A DNA stretch of 64,000 bases from Amycolatopsis sp. CA-128772 (GCF_002904295.1 NZ_PPHG01000003.1:1-64000), one strand, 5' to 3'; shown: positions 24,927-33,710, numbered from the stretch's first letter. Notes: a model not told the origin generated them from the sequence alone. A program made the numbers and translations.

Positions 24927-27203
24927 TCAGCTCAGGGTGACGGCCACGTCGTCGATGACGAACGAGGTCTGCAGCGAGCTGTCTTCGGTGCCGCTGAACT
25001 TCAGCGCCAGGGTGCCACCGGCGGCCGACGAGACGTCGATCGTCTTGAGGGTGTACCCGGTGCCCTTGTTCAGGTTGGAGTAGCTGCCCAGCGTCGCGCT
25101 GCCGTTGGTGACGGTCAGCTTGTCGTAGGCGACCGTGGTGGTGGTCTCCGCGGTGTCGATGTGCAGGTAGAACGTCAGGCTGGCGTGGCAGCCCGCCGGG
25201 ATGCTCACCGACTGCGCGACGGCCTCGGTGTGCGTCGAGCCGTAGCCGTCGAGGTAGGCGCTGTACGTGCCGCCGTGTGCCGCCTCACCCGAGGACGCCC
25301 ACTGGCCGATGGCGCCGGTGTCGCCGGTCCAGCTGGAAGCACCCGACTCGAAGCCGCCGTTGGCGATCTTCTGGCCGGAGCAGCCGCCGGTGGTGCCGAC
25401 GGTCCAGGTGAACGACGCCGTGCCGGTCTTGTTGGCCGCGTCCTTCGCCGTCACCGTGACGTTCGAGGTGCCCGCGGTGGTCGCGGTGCCCGAGATCGTG
25501 CCGGTGGAGGCGTTGATCGACAGGCCGGCCGGCAGGCCGGTGGCCGACCAGGTGTACGGCGCGGTGCCGCCGGAAGCCGACAGGGGCAGGTTCACCGAAG
25601 CGCCGGTCACGGTGGACTGGTTGCCCGGGTTCGAAACGGTGACCGTGCCGGTCGCCGAGCAGGTCGGGTCGGCCGACTGGGCCGGCACGCTGATCGCGTC
25701 CCACGCCGCCTTCACGGTGTTGAACTCGGTGCAGCTGCCCGGGAACAGGTTCTTCGCCGCGGTCAGCGTCCAGGTGCGGTACTTCAGGTACGAGCTGCTG
25801 GTGGTCTTGAGCAGCATCGCGTTGTAGAAGATCTTCACCGCGGTCTGGACACCGAGGCCGGTGACGGTGGAGCTGTTGCACGTGCTGCTGGTCGGCTGGC
25901 CGTTGGTCGGGTTGGTGCCTTCGGCCAGCAGGTAGAACCAGTGGTTGCCGGGGCCGGCGGCCGCGTGCACCTCACCGTTGGGAACCGAGCTGTCGTAGCA
26001 GTTCTTGTCGCCCAGCGCCGACGGGTTGTACATGTTGCGGATCGGGCCGGAGCCGACCAGGTTGACCTGCTCGCCGACGAGGAAGTCCGGCTGGTCGTAG
26101 GGAGCCGGCTCGTTCGCGAACCACTCGGTCGAGGCGCCGAAGACGTCCGCGACGAACTCCTGGGTGCCCGCACCCGAAATGCCGCCCGGGGTGTGGTCGT
26201 CGATGCCGTGGCCGTGCTCGTGCGCCACGACGTCGATCGAGCCGATCCAGCCGCCGGCCGTGTTCTTGCCGATCTGGACCTGGGAGCCGTCGTAGTAGGC
26301 GTTCTGGTCGTTCAGGCCGACGCGGATCGGCCAGCCGCCGCCGTTGCCGTCGAAGCTGTTGCGGCCCAGCCACTGCGAGAGCATCTTGTTCTCGGTCTGG
26401 GCGGCGAACAGCGCGTCGACGCACCCGGTTTCGCGGTTGCTGGCGGTGCCGTTGCCCCAGAGGTCGTCCGGCCCGCTGAAAGTCGTGTTGTTGGCCGCGT
26501 CCTGGCAGGACGTGTTGGTGATCGTGGGGTCCTTGAGCGAGTACGTGCTGCCCGAGTGCGTGGTGTCGAGGTGCACCGGGTTCGGGCCGTTCCACGCGCT
26601 GGTGCCGTCACCGTTGAGGACGTGCTCCTGCGTCTTGAGCACCTTGCCGGAGGTGGCGTCGACGATGACGTCGAGCCGGCTCGGGCCTTCGGCGTCGCGG
26701 CCGACGACGGTGCTCTTCCACGCCAGCGCCGGGGTGCCGAGCGCGTAGACGACCTGCTGCGCCGGGCTCACGCTGTCCACGGCGGACAGCTGCTGCCGCG
26801 CGGTCGCCTCGGCCGCGGCCTTTGTGACCTTCGCGCTGGTCGTGGCGAGGTCGATCGTCTGGTCCTGCGCGACGGAGGTGCCGAGCACCTGGCCGGTCGA
26901 GTTCGTCGCCACCACGAAGTCGCCGCCCACCACGGGCAGGCCCTTGTAGCTGCGCTCGTAGGGGATGTACTTCAGCCCGTTGGTCGAGGAAATCGCTTTC
27001 TGGGCCGAGAAAACGTCGTCCGAGCTGGCGTGCAGCGCGGCGGGCTTGCTCGCGACGAGACCGGCGGCCGCCGAAACGGCCAGGGTCTGGGCGTCGGGGA
27101 CGGCGTTCGGGGTGACGGGCTGGGCCTGGGCGGTGGTGGTCGTGCACACCGCGGCGATCAGCGCGCCGCTCGCGGCCAAGACGATCGGACGTCTCAGTTG
27201 CAT
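24927..27203 (-). CDS. Secreted M4 (thermolysin-like) metalloprotease with Ig-like and C-terminal domains
   Basis: A 758-residue secreted zinc protease. The signal peptide covers about residues 1-27 (TTTAQAQP), then an FTP/PepSY propeptide (to ~200), then the catalytic domain with HEHGH at 328-332, the third ligand Glu in GAGTQEFVADVFGAS, and the catalytic His in GEVHAAAGPGNHWFYLLAEG. An Ig-like putative domain (VSNPGNQSTVTGASVNLPLSASGG...) and a final beta-sandwich (SGQKIANGGFESGASSW...) may anchor it to polymers. ATG 27203 has GGAGGAGAT upstream. It degrades extracellular protein. Confidence 0.92.
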   Translation of the reverse strand: MQLRRPIVLAASGALIAAVCTTTTAQAQPVTPNAVPDAQTLAVSAAAGLVASKPAALHASSDDVFSAQKAISSTNGLKYIPYERSYKGLPVVGGDFVVATNSTGQVLGTSVAQDQTIDLATTSAKVTKAAAEATARQQLSAVDSVSPAQQVVYALGTPALAWKSTVVGRDAEGPSRLDVIVDATSGKVLKTQEHVLNGDGTSAWNGPNPVHLDTTHSGSTYSLKDPTITNTSCQDAANNTTFSGPDDLWGNGTASNRETGCVDALFAAQTENKMLSQWLGRNSFDGNGGGWPIRVGLNDQNAYYDGSQVQIGKNTAGGWIGSIDVVAHEHGHGIDDHTPGGISGAGTQEFVADVFGASTEWFANEPAPYDQPDFLVGEQVNLVGSGPIRNMYNPSALGDKNCYDSSVPNGEVHAAAGPGNHWFYLLAEGTNPTNGQPTSSTCNSSTVTGLGVQTAVKIFYNAMLLKTTSSSYLKYRTWTLTAAKNLFPGSCTEFNTVKAAWDAISVPAQSADPTCSATGTVTVSNPGNQSTVTGASVNLPLSASGGTAPYTWSATGLPAGLSINASTGTISGTATTAGTSNVTVTAKDAANKTGTASFTWTVGTTGGCSGQKIANGGFESGASSWTGDTGAIGQWASSGEAAHGGTYSAYLDGYGSTHTEAVAQSVSIPAGCHASLTFYLHIDTAETTTTVAYDKLTVTNGSATLGSYSNLNKGTGYTLKTIDVSSAAGGTLALKFSGTEDSSLQTSFVIDDVAVTLS

Positions 27204-27351
27204 CGAAGGATCTCCTCCGGGCAGGGCGAACCGACCCGGGGTCGAGCCGGGCCGAGAACGGGGACGGTGGGGAAAATGGTGCGGCTTAGCGGAAATCAGG
27301 ATCCGGTGCCGAAGCCTCGTGAACAAGCGACGAACGTAGGAGTCTTATTTG

Positions 27352-27380
27352 AAAGTAGCAATACATCCCAAAAAGGACAA
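27352..27380 (-). promoter_or_regulatory. Probable promoter of the M4 protease gene
   Basis: On the minus strand TTGTCC (27380-27375) and TACTTT (27357-27352) are 17 bp apart in a strikingly AT-rich patch (27340-27390) of a very GC-rich region. The leader to ATG 27203 would be about 140 nt. TCCCAA and TTGGGA arms flank the -35 region. Confidence 0.45.
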
Positions 27381-27479
27381 TTGACGCTATTGGGATTCCG
27401 GCTGCCGACCGTCCACTGTGGAGTTGATCGGGGCCACCGCCGTTCGGGTGATCTTCACGCGCGCTCGAGGGGTCCGAAA

Positions 27480-27523
27480 CGACGAAGACCCCCTCGCCGG
27501 TCGCGGCGAGGGGGTCTTCGTCG
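27480..27523. terminator. Strong hairpin terminator downstream of msrA
   Basis: A perfect 19-bp stem: CGACGAAGACCCCCTCGCC (27480-27498), a 6-nt loop, and its complement (27505-27523). It ends 10 bp from the msrA stop. The rest of the 27204-27533 gap carries only the protease promoter. Confidence 0.85.
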
Positions 27524-27533
27524 TTGCTGAGGG

Positions 27534-28049
27534 TCAGGCGGTCTTCTCACGCTTCGGGAGCTTCCAGCCCGGGCGCACGAAGTGGCAGGTGTACCCGTTC
27601 GGAATCCGCTGCAGGTAGTCCTGGTGCTCCGGCTCGGCCTCCCAGAAGTCGCCCACCGGGCCGACTTCGGTGACGACCTTGCCCGGCCACAGGCCGGACG
27701 CGTCGACGTCGGCGATGGTGTCTTCGGCGACCCGCTTCTGCTCGTCGTTCTCGAAGAAGATCGCCGAGCGGTAGCTCAGGCCGATGTCGTTGCCCTGGCG
27801 GTTCTTCGTCGTCGGGTCGTGCACCTGGAAGAAGAACTCGAGCAGGTCGCGGAACGTGGTCTGCGCGGGGTCGTAGACCACCTCGATGGCCTCGGCGTGC
27901 GTGCCGTGGTTGCGGTAGGTGGCGTTCGGGACGTCGCCGCCGCTGTAACCGACCCGGGTCGAAATCACCCCGGGCTGACGGCGGAACAGGTCCTGCATGC
28001 CCCAGAAGCAGCCGCCGGCCAGGACGGCCCTCTCGGTTGACGTGGTCAC
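27534..28049 (-). CDS. msrA: Peptide-methionine (S)-S-oxide reductase
   Basis: A 171-residue enzyme repairing oxidised methionine with thioredoxin. The catalytic Cys14 is in GGCFWGMQD; other family blocks are [28 protein letters not shown] and [25 protein letters not shown] 28049 has AGGAGT upstream; an open frame further upstream has no protein-like content. Monocistronic, followed by a strong terminator. Confidence 0.93.
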   Translation of the reverse strand: MTTSTERAVLAGGCFWGMQDLFRRQPGVISTRVGYSGGDVPNATYRNHGTHAEAIEVVYDPAQTTFRDLLEFFFQVHDPTTKNRQGNDIGLSYRSAIFFENDEQKRVAEDTIADVDASGLWPGKVVTEVGPVGDFWEAEPEHQDYLQRIPNGYTCHFVRPGWKLPKREKTA

Positions 28050-28179
28050 GGCGTCACTCCTTCTCCTCGTGCGGGGGTTACAGCCGGTACAACTGCCCCG
28101 CACCCCCGATGATTCCACGCGGGTGTTACGGAAGCCTGACGTGACGTGGGACGATGGACCGGACACCCCGGGAGGTGCG

Positions 28180-28557
28180 ATGCGCGACGACATCGCCACG
28201 GAACGGCCCGGTGGCGTGCTGGTCGTCGAAGTGCGGGGCGAGCTCGACATCGACTCGGTGCTGCGCTGGACGACGGTCTTCGAAGCCGCCATCTGCGAAC
28301 TGCCCGGGCCGCACCTGCTGGTGCTCGACCTCGGCCTGCTGGAGTTCCTCTCGGTCCGCGGCGCCCGCGGCATGCTGGGCGCGTTCGCCCGGTGCCGGCA
28401 GCGCGGGATCGCGGGCTGCCTGATCACCCCGCCGGGCACTGATGTGGAGCGGGTGGTCCGGTTGACCGGGCTGGCGGGGGAGGTGCCGGTCTTCGAGCAC
28501 CGGTTGTCGGCGATCGCCGCCTACCAGCCGGACGCGGTGCGGTGGCTGCCGAGGTGA
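28180..28557 (+). CDS. STAS-domain anti-sigma factor antagonist-like protein (atypical, no phospho-Ser)
   Basis: A 125-residue STAS protein of the SpoIIAA/RsbV type, which normally frees a sigma factor by binding a HATPase anti-sigma factor. It has the usual [15 protein letters not shown] start. At the site where antagonists read DSxG (phosphorylated Ser), this protein reads FLSVRGARG, so the Ser is replaced. It may therefore not be switched off by phosphorylation. ATG 28180 follows GGGAGGT. It lies far from the main signalling island at 44-54 kb. Confidence 0.75.
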   Translation: MRDDIATERPGGVLVVEVRGELDIDSVLRWTTVFEAAICELPGPHLLVLDLGLLEFLSVRGARGMLGAFARCRQRGIAGCLITPPGTDVERVVRLTGLAGEVPVFEHRLSAIAAYQPDAVRWLPR

Positions 28558-28594
28558 GGCCGGGACGCGGGCGCCGCCCTCGCCGGCCGGGCCG

Positions 28595-29305
28595 TCAGCC
28601 CAGGCCGTAGGTCTGCGGATAGTCCACAGTGCACACGAGCGCGTCGCGCCGGGCCCGGCGGCCGGGCGGGGCGATCAGCGGGCTCGCGGTGTGCAGGAAC
28701 CGCCGGTCCTCGAACACGATGAGCTGCCCGGGCTCGAGCCGCTGGGTGTGGACCGGGGTTTCCGGGTCTTCGGGCCGGTACAGGGTCGTCTCCGCGCCGG
28801 TGCCGTCGCGGTCCACGACGTAGACGAAGACGAACTCCTCGCCGTCGGCGTGCGGCCGGGTCACGACGTTGGTGAACGTCCGGAAGAGGTTGACCCCGAA
28901 GGTGCCCCGCGGCCGGCGGCGGTGTTCCGGCAGCAGGCCCAGCACGGCGCGGATCCACGACGCGAACAGCGGGTCGCCCACCACCGGCGTGCGGTCGTAC
29001 TCACGCCGTTCGGGGCGGCCGCCGCGGTCCTCGATGGCGATCTCGGGGTGTTCGCCCAGCTCCGGGACCTCGCCGTGCCACGCGTACTCCACGACGTCCC
29101 GGGCGCGCTCCCGGTCGGCGGGGATGTCGCCGGGGTAGCAGCGCAGGACGTCCCGGGTGAAGTACGTGCGCAGCAGGTGCTCGCGCAGCCGCGCCCCGGG
29201 CAGGCCCAGCTCGTCGTCCGACACGACGAGGTAGCCGTCGGTGTCGAGCTGTTTGCGGGCCAGGCGGAGGTCCTCACCGGGGGTACCGGGAAAGGCGAAA
29301 GCCAT
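28595..29305 (-). CDS. 2-oxoglutarate-Fe(II) dioxygenase (BsmA/isoleucine-hydroxylase-like family)
   Basis: A 236-residue cytoplasmic oxygenase. The iron-binding set is HADGEEFVFVYVVDRD (HxD) and a distal His in FEDRRFLHTASPL, followed by an Arg that could bind 2-oxoglutarate. The layout matches the 2OG-Fe dioxygenase family that includes BsmA and free L-amino-acid hydroxylases. It may hydroxylate a free amino acid. It lies 29 nt downstream of the DUF5753 regulator gene, so they are probably co-transcribed. Confidence 0.75.
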   Translation of the reverse strand: MAFAFPGTPGEDLRLARKQLDTDGYLVVSDDELGLPGARLREHLLRTYFTRDVLRCYPGDIPADRERARDVVEYAWHGEVPELGEHPEIAIEDRGGRPERREYDRTPVVGDPLFASWIRAVLGLLPEHRRRPRGTFGVNLFRTFTNVVTRPHADGEEFVFVYVVDRDGTGAETTLYRPEDPETPVHTQRLEPGQLIVFEDRRFLHTASPLIAPPGRRARRDALVCTVDYPQTYGLG

Positions 29306-29334
29306 GCGTTCGTCCCAACGTGAAGGGAAAAGGG

Positions 29335-30210
29335 TCAGCCGAACAGCCCGGCCTGGATCTCACGGATCAAGGCACGGCTTTCGTCGGGCTCGAGGGAGGC
29401 GGCGACCAGGGCGTCGTGGTAACCGCGGTAGAACGCCACCGTCTCGGCCGTTTCGATGTGCCGGAACCCCGCGTGGGTCTCGATGTGCACGATGTCGCGG
29501 TCGAGCTCGTCTTCGAACTCGAAGTAGGCGTACATGCAGCTCATCGAGAACAGCGGCGGGTGGGTGAACGGGAAGACGCGCAGCTCGATGTTGGGGGCGG
29601 TCGAGCGTTCCACCAGGTGGTCCAGCTGGGCGTGCATGATCTCGCGGGAGCCGACGAACTGCCGCAGCGCGGATTCGTGGGTGACCGCGACCAGCTTCAG
29701 CGGGTCCATGCCGTCACGCCCGGCGAGGGCGTCCTTGCGCCGCTCGCGCAGCTCGACGAGCCGGTCGACCTCCTCGGCCGGCCACCAGTGCTCGTGGGTC
29801 GAGTACTGGGCGCGCGCGTAGTCGGGGGTCTGCAGCAGCACCGGCAGCAGCGGGATCGTGTAGATCCGGGCCACCGTCGCTTCGGTCTCGTACGCGAGGT
29901 GGGCGTCGAGACCCGGGGTCGCCGTGGTCTGCGAGTAGTCGGTCCACCAGCCCTGCCGCCCGGACGCCTTCACCCAGCGCATCAGCCGGTCGGCCAGCTG
30001 CGTGTTCTCGATCCCGTAGAAGCGGATCAGGTCCCGGACGTCCCTGGCCTGCGGGCTGCCCTGCGCGTTCTCGAGCCGGGAGAGCTTCGACGTCGAGATC
30101 AGCAGCGCTTCGGCCACCTCGTCGAGGGTGCGGCCGGATTCGTCACGCAGGTTCTTGAGCGTGTCCGCGATCCTTCGCCGCGGCACGATCGGGCCTTGCG
30201 TGGTGGCCAT
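29335..30210 (-). CDS. XRE-family regulator with DUF5753 ligand-binding domain
   Basis: A 291-residue DNA-binding protein. The XRE helix-turn-helix is at about residues 11-65 (LDEVAEALLISTSKLSRLENAQ), followed by the DUF5753 domain (YETEATVARIYTIPLLPVLLQTPDYARA ... LVERSTAPNIELRVFPFTHPPLFSM). In streptomycetes such regulators often pair with DUF397 proteins; no DUF397 gene is present here. The downstream dioxygenase is the likely target or partner. ATG 30210 precedes the conserved region closely. Confidence 0.88.
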   Translation of the reverse strand: MATTQGPIVPRRRIADTLKNLRDESGRTLDEVAEALLISTSKLSRLENAQGSPQARDVRDLIRFYGIENTQLADRLMRWVKASGRQGWWTDYSQTTATPGLDAHLAYETEATVARIYTIPLLPVLLQTPDYARAQYSTHEHWWPAEEVDRLVELRERRKDALAGRDGMDPLKLVAVTHESALRQFVGSREIMHAQLDHLVERSTAPNIELRVFPFTHPPLFSMSCMYAYFEFEDELDRDIVHIETHAGFRHIETAETVAFYRGYHDALVAASLEPDESRALIREIQAGLFG

Positions 30211-30479
30211 GGGGACCTTCGTTCTGGCGGTGGGCCGTTCACGGTGGGAGCCCGTTGTGGGTTTCCCACCGCGCCGCGACCATACCCCCTGGCGCTGACG
30301 CGGCGTGGACGTGGGGCCCGTGTCGGGCATTTCTCCTGACGGACGGGCTAGGCCGAAGGGGTAGTCCCGTCATGGGATTTCGTCGTGGGAATTGCAAAGC
30401 GGGTGTGCCCAGGATGACACTTGCAGGGCAGGGCCGCATCCGGGCCCCGCGCACGGCACCGAGGGGAAGGGGCCAGACC

Positions 30480-30914
30480 ATGTTCGTCGTACTGAAATTG
30501 GGTGTGCTCGTCCGGGTGCTGGCCGGCGTCGCCGTCGGGGGCTTCCTGGTGTTCCTCGTGCTCGGCGGCCTGAGGGCCGGCGCGGCGGACCCGCCCGGGA
30601 CGACGACGGCGCCGAACCCCGCCGCCGGCGGCAGCGACCTGCTGGCGCGCACCGCACCCACGCCGTACGTCGTGAGCGGCACGGGCAGCGGCCTGAACGT
30701 CCGCTCCTGCGCGGCGTCGACGTGCCGGCGGGTCGGCTGGATCGCGGAGGGCGGCACGTTCGCGGCGGAGTGCTGGACGCACGGCACGCCCGCCTCGGGC
30801 GACGACCGCTGGCTGCGCGGCACGGCCGGCGGCAGCACCGGCTACGCGGCCGCGCACTTCCTGCGGGGCAGCGGCGCACCGGAGTGCGGGACGAGCCCCG
30901 CGCGCCGGACGTGA
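30480..30914 (+). CDS. Membrane-anchored bacterial SH3-like protein
   Basis: A 144-residue protein with an N-terminal signal anchor (LGVLVRVLAGVAVGGFLVFLVLGGL), a Pro/Thr linker, and an SH3-type domain (GSGLNVRSCAASTCRRVGWIAEGGTFAAECWTHG ... DDRWLRGTAGGSTGYAAAHFL). Four or more Cys could form disulfides outside the cell. These domains bind cell wall. ATG 30480 follows GAGGGGAAGGGG. It converges with the small 30922 gene. Confidence 0.75.
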   Translation: MFVVLKLGVLVRVLAGVAVGGFLVFLVLGGLRAGAADPPGTTTAPNPAAGGSDLLARTAPTPYVVSGTGSGLNVRSCAASTCRRVGWIAEGGTFAAECWTHGTPASGDDRWLRGTAGGSTGYAAAHFLRGSGAPECGTSPARRT

Positions 30915-30921
30915 GGCGCGG

Positions 30922-31227
30922 TCACTCGCCGCGCAGGGACCGGCGGATCTCGGCCAGCCGGTCCTTGGCGGCCTGGTCGCGGTCGGCGATCTGCTTGTCG
31001 AGCGTTTCGGCGGTGTGCTCGGTCCCGAGCCCGGCGACGTCGGCGGCCCCGAGCGACGTGGTGTACCGGTTTTCGATCTTGTCCCGGACGAAGTCGAAGC
31101 TGGGCACGCCGCCCTCGCTGTAGTCCGGGTCCGGCAGCGGCGGCGCCGGGATCGCGATCGCCGCGGTCGGGGTGTCGTCGACGATCTCGCCCTCGACCAC
31201 GTTCTGGTCGTCGTGGGGTTGGTCCAT
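30922..31227 (-). CDS. Small acidic protein of unknown function next to type VII substrate gene
   Basis: A 101-residue acidic, probably cytoplasmic protein. The N-terminal half is disordered and Pro-rich (PAPPLPDPDYSEGG). The C-terminal half is helical (ETLDKQIADRDQAAKDRLAEIRRSLRGE). It is divergent from the type VII-like gene, 122 bp between starts, and could be an accessory or chaperone for it. Not recognised as a family. Confidence 0.6.
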   Translation of the reverse strand: MDQPHDDQNVVEGEIVDDTPTAAIAIPAPPLPDPDYSEGGVPSFDFVRDKIENRYTTSLGAADVAGLGTEHTAETLDKQIADRDQAAKDRLAEIRRSLRGE

Positions 31228-31349
31228 CTCCCGACCTTAGCGCCGATGTGGGCAGTCCTGCCGGGACCAGTGGGTAATTCGGCCGTGGGCCCGGCGGGCG
31301 CGGTGGGGAATTCTCGACGCGCACAGCCGGTGTCCGGAGGGAGCAGACC

Positions 31350-32258
31350 ATGAGTGCCGGGGCCTACCGCGCCGAAACCGCGGAAATGGGTGCCGTCGTC
31401 AGGGCGGTCGAAGACGTCGGGTCGTCCTTCTTCTCGGCGACGCGCGATCTGGAAGGCATGGTGCTGGACGCGTTGTCCTTCGCCGGGATCGGCAGCGGGG
31501 TCGCCGCCGCGAACACGGCGTTGCACTCGACGCTCGGCAGCGCGCTGCAGAAACTGCTGAGCCTCCTGACGAACGTGAACCAGCACGTCCAGACCGCCGC
31601 GGACGGCTACCGCGCCGCTGACTCCGACGTCGCCCAGGCCTACGGTGGCGGGCAGGACGGAGGGGGTGGCGCCGCCGCGGCCGCCGCGCCGCCGCAGCTC
31701 GACCCGCGGGTCGTCGACTCGATCATGCGGTCCGAAGGCGCGACGGGGGAGCAGGGCGGCGTGCCCGAGGCCTACGGCTTCCGGCAGAACATGCACAACG
31801 GCTACGACCGGATCATCGCCGCGCGCGAGCAGTACGGCATCGGCAGCGCCGAAGAACGCGCGGTCGTCGCCGACCTGATGACCGCCAACGCGCGCACGGC
31901 CGGCGCGCTCAACTTCACCGATCCCGGCACCCAGGCCGCGATCATGTCCGGCGCGCACATGCGCGGCGCCGGCGGCGTCCGGGCCATCCTCAACCACATG
32001 GCGGGCGAGGACATCGTGCGGAGCTCGCGCACCCTCGGCGACGCGACGATCCAGCACGTCCAGGGCCTGACGCCGGAGCAGTTCCAGCAGGAGTTCCGCG
32101 ACGCGCGCGTCGAATACGACCGCCAGGTCTACGGCGGGACGACGACCACCCAGGGCGGCCACACGCAGAACTGGTGGGACCGCTACGGAACCGGCCTGAC
32201 CCGGCGCTACGACCGCGAACAAGCCGAGTTCCTCGGGCTAGCGCAACCACAGGACTGA
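31350..32258 (+). CDS. Probable type VII-secreted protein with lysozyme-like C-terminal domain
   Basis: A 302-residue protein. Residues 1-105 form a helical hairpin resembling EspC/WXG100-type secretion targets (AVVRAVEDVGSSFFSATRDLE, then SALQKLLSLLTNVNQHVQTAADGYRAADSDVAQAY). After a Gly/Ala linker comes a domain beginning LDPRVVDSIMRSEGATGEQGG and ending NWWDRYGTGLTRRYDREQAEFLGL, reminiscent of peptidoglycan glycosidase folds; the Glu in RSEG could be catalytic. No classical signal peptide is present. It may be exported by an ESX system encoded elsewhere and cut peptidoglycan. Start ATG 31350 with GGAGGGAG upstream. Confidence 0.55.
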   Translation: MSAGAYRAETAEMGAVVRAVEDVGSSFFSATRDLEGMVLDALSFAGIGSGVAAANTALHSTLGSALQKLLSLLTNVNQHVQTAADGYRAADSDVAQAYGGGQDGGGGAAAAAAPPQLDPRVVDSIMRSEGATGEQGGVPEAYGFRQNMHNGYDRIIAAREQYGIGSAEERAVVADLMTANARTAGALNFTDPGTQAAIMSGAHMRGAGGVRAILNHMAGEDIVRSSRTLGDATIQHVQGLTPEQFQQEFRDARVEYDRQVYGGTTTTQGGHTQNWWDRYGTGLTRRYDREQAEFLGLAQPQD

Positions 32259-32337
32259 AATTCCGGCCGCCACCGGTTCGAAGATCGCCCCGATGGGCAC
32301 TCTCCTTGCGTAGCCGAACGACAACGGGAGGCACACG

Positions 32338-32775
32338 ATGAACCGGAGGATGATCGCGCTACTGGGCGGGGTCGCCGCGATGGCGGGGACCGTGGCGTTC
32401 GCGGGAACGGCCGAAGCGGCGTCGACGCCGTGCAGTGCCGAAGCGAAGGCCTGCGTCCAGCGCAGCTCGAATACCGCGTGGCTGACCGACGGCGCCGGGA
32501 ACGTCACCTACGGCGGCGTCCCGATCACCGTGGGGTTGCCGAAGTACCCGACCCCGGTGGGGAAGTTCCACGTGCAGTACAAGGACGTCGACCACTACAG
32601 CAAGCAGTTCAACGGGCCGATGCCGTACTCGGTGTTCTTCACCACCACCGGGGTCGCGTTCCACCAGGGCAGCCTGAAGGTCAAGTCCCACGGGTGCGTG
32701 CACCTTTCGCACGCCGCCGCGGTGAAGTTCTACACCTCGCTCAGCCCGGGTGACGTCGTCGAGGTCGTACCCTAA
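32338..32775 (+). CDS. L,D-transpeptidase (YkuD domain), secreted
   Basis: A 145-residue secreted enzyme making or remodelling 3-3 peptidoglycan cross-links. The signal peptide ends at TAEAA (about residue 28). The catalytic motif SHGCVHLS holds Cys120, with the upstream HQG of the active site (GVAFHQGSLKV). It is a minimal single-domain form without Ig or LysM parts. ATG 32338 follows CGGGAGG. Its stop overlaps the stop of the next, convergent gene by 4 bp. Confidence 0.85.
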   Translation: MNRRMIALLGGVAAMAGTVAFAGTAEAASTPCSAEAKACVQRSSNTAWLTDGAGNVTYGGVPITVGLPKYPTPVGKFHVQYKDVDHYSKQFNGPMPYSVFFTTTGVAFHQGSLKVKSHGCVHLSHAAAVKFYTSLSPGDVVEVVP

Positions 32776-33173
32776 TCCGTCCGTTGTGGACGGTCGAGCA
32801 GCGCGCCGGTGACGGCGCCGAACACCAGGTGGTCCAGGATCTGCGGCCCGCGCGGCAACGCCCGCACGGCGGGGTAGCCGCGGGCCGCGATCCCGAGGTC
32901 CAGCGCGGCGATGAGCAGCCCGGCGACCGCGCCGCCGCCGGCACCCAGCCGGTGCCGGCGGCCGGTCGCGGCCAGCACGCTGGTCCAGACCGCGGAAACG
33001 AAGACGTGCGCGACCAGCCCGGCGGCGACGCCGGGCCGGTCGCGCCGGCCCGGCAGCAGGGTGCCCGCCGCGCGGGTGGCCGCCAGGACGTCACCGCCGG
33101 TGACGAGCGCGTGGACGGTCGACGGTATGCCGCTGACCACGGCGGCGACGGCGCCCGCCTTTGCCGGGTTCAT
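32772..33173 (-). CDS. Small multi-helix membrane protein, unknown
   Basis: A 133-residue hydrophobic protein with about four helices (AVAAVVSGIPSTVHALV, GVAAGLVAHVFVSAVWTSVLAA, AGGGAVAGLLIAALDLGI, ILDHLVFGAVTGALL). The family is not recognised. Its ATG overlaps the stop of the upstream 33170 gene, so both belong to one operon. Confidence 0.65.
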   Translation of the reverse strand: MNPAKAGAVAAVVSGIPSTVHALVTGGDVLAATRAAGTLLPGRRDRPGVAAGLVAHVFVSAVWTSVLAATGRRHRLGAGGGAVAGLLIAALDLGIAARGYPAVRALPRGPQILDHLVFGAVTGALLDRPQRTD

Positions 33174-33595
33174 CCGGCCAGGTAGGCGGCCACCCGGATC
33201 CGCAGGCCGCGGACGCAGGGTAGCGCGATGGTGAAGGTCCGCGCGGGCCGGTAGCCGGGCCAAGGGTCGCCGTGGGTGCACGGGCCGGCGAAGTACACGA
33301 AACCGTCTTCGTCGTCGTAGCGGCCTGGTGTCCAGACCTTCGCCTCACCCGCACTCGGGTTCCGGGCCGCCCAGTAGGCGTCGTGCTTCATGACGCGGCG
33401 CAGCTGCCCGGCGAACTCCGCCAGCTCGGCGTCCGGCAGGCCGAGACCGCGTCCGCTCCACACGCGGGGCATGCGTTCCGGGGTGCGCGCGGGGCTGCGG
33501 AAGGTAACCGCGCCGCCGGCGTACCGCCGGGTCCAGCGCGGGTTTTCCGGGGCTGCTGCGGCGAAATCGGGTCCGCCGGCGAGTTCCAGCGTCAT
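33170..33595 (-). CDS. Conserved-looking protein of unknown function
   Basis: A 141-residue soluble protein rich in aromatic residues. Segments such as KVWTPGRYDDEDGFVYFAGPCTHGDPWPGYRP suggest a compact beta-rich fold; no known motif is recognised. ATG 33595 begins the operon with the small membrane protein downstream. It is divergent from the aldehyde dehydrogenase gene. Confidence 0.55.
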   Translation of the reverse strand: MTLELAGGPDFAAAAPENPRWTRRYAGGAVTFRSPARTPERMPRVWSGRGLGLPDAELAEFAGQLRRVMKHDAYWAARNPSAGEAKVWTPGRYDDEDGFVYFAGPCTHGDPWPGYRPARTFTIALPCVRGLRIRVAAYLAG

Positions 33596-33662
33596 GGGGG
33601 AACGATAGTCGATCAAGCGGGCAAGGGTACCGCCGCGCGGGTGCCGATCATCACCGACATGG

Positions 33663-33710
33663 TGTATACAGTATCCAGTAGGCTGGCAAAGGAGGCCGTT
33701 TTGTACACAG
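33663..33710 (+). promoter_or_regulatory. Operator-like half-sites at the aldehyde dehydrogenase start
   Basis: TGTATACA (33663-33670) is an 8-bp palindrome. A related GTACACAG lies at 33703-33710, overlapping the start codon. AAAGGAGG (33688-33694) is an excellent ribosome site 6 nt before TTG 33701, and decides that start over ATG 33659. Confidence 0.4.
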
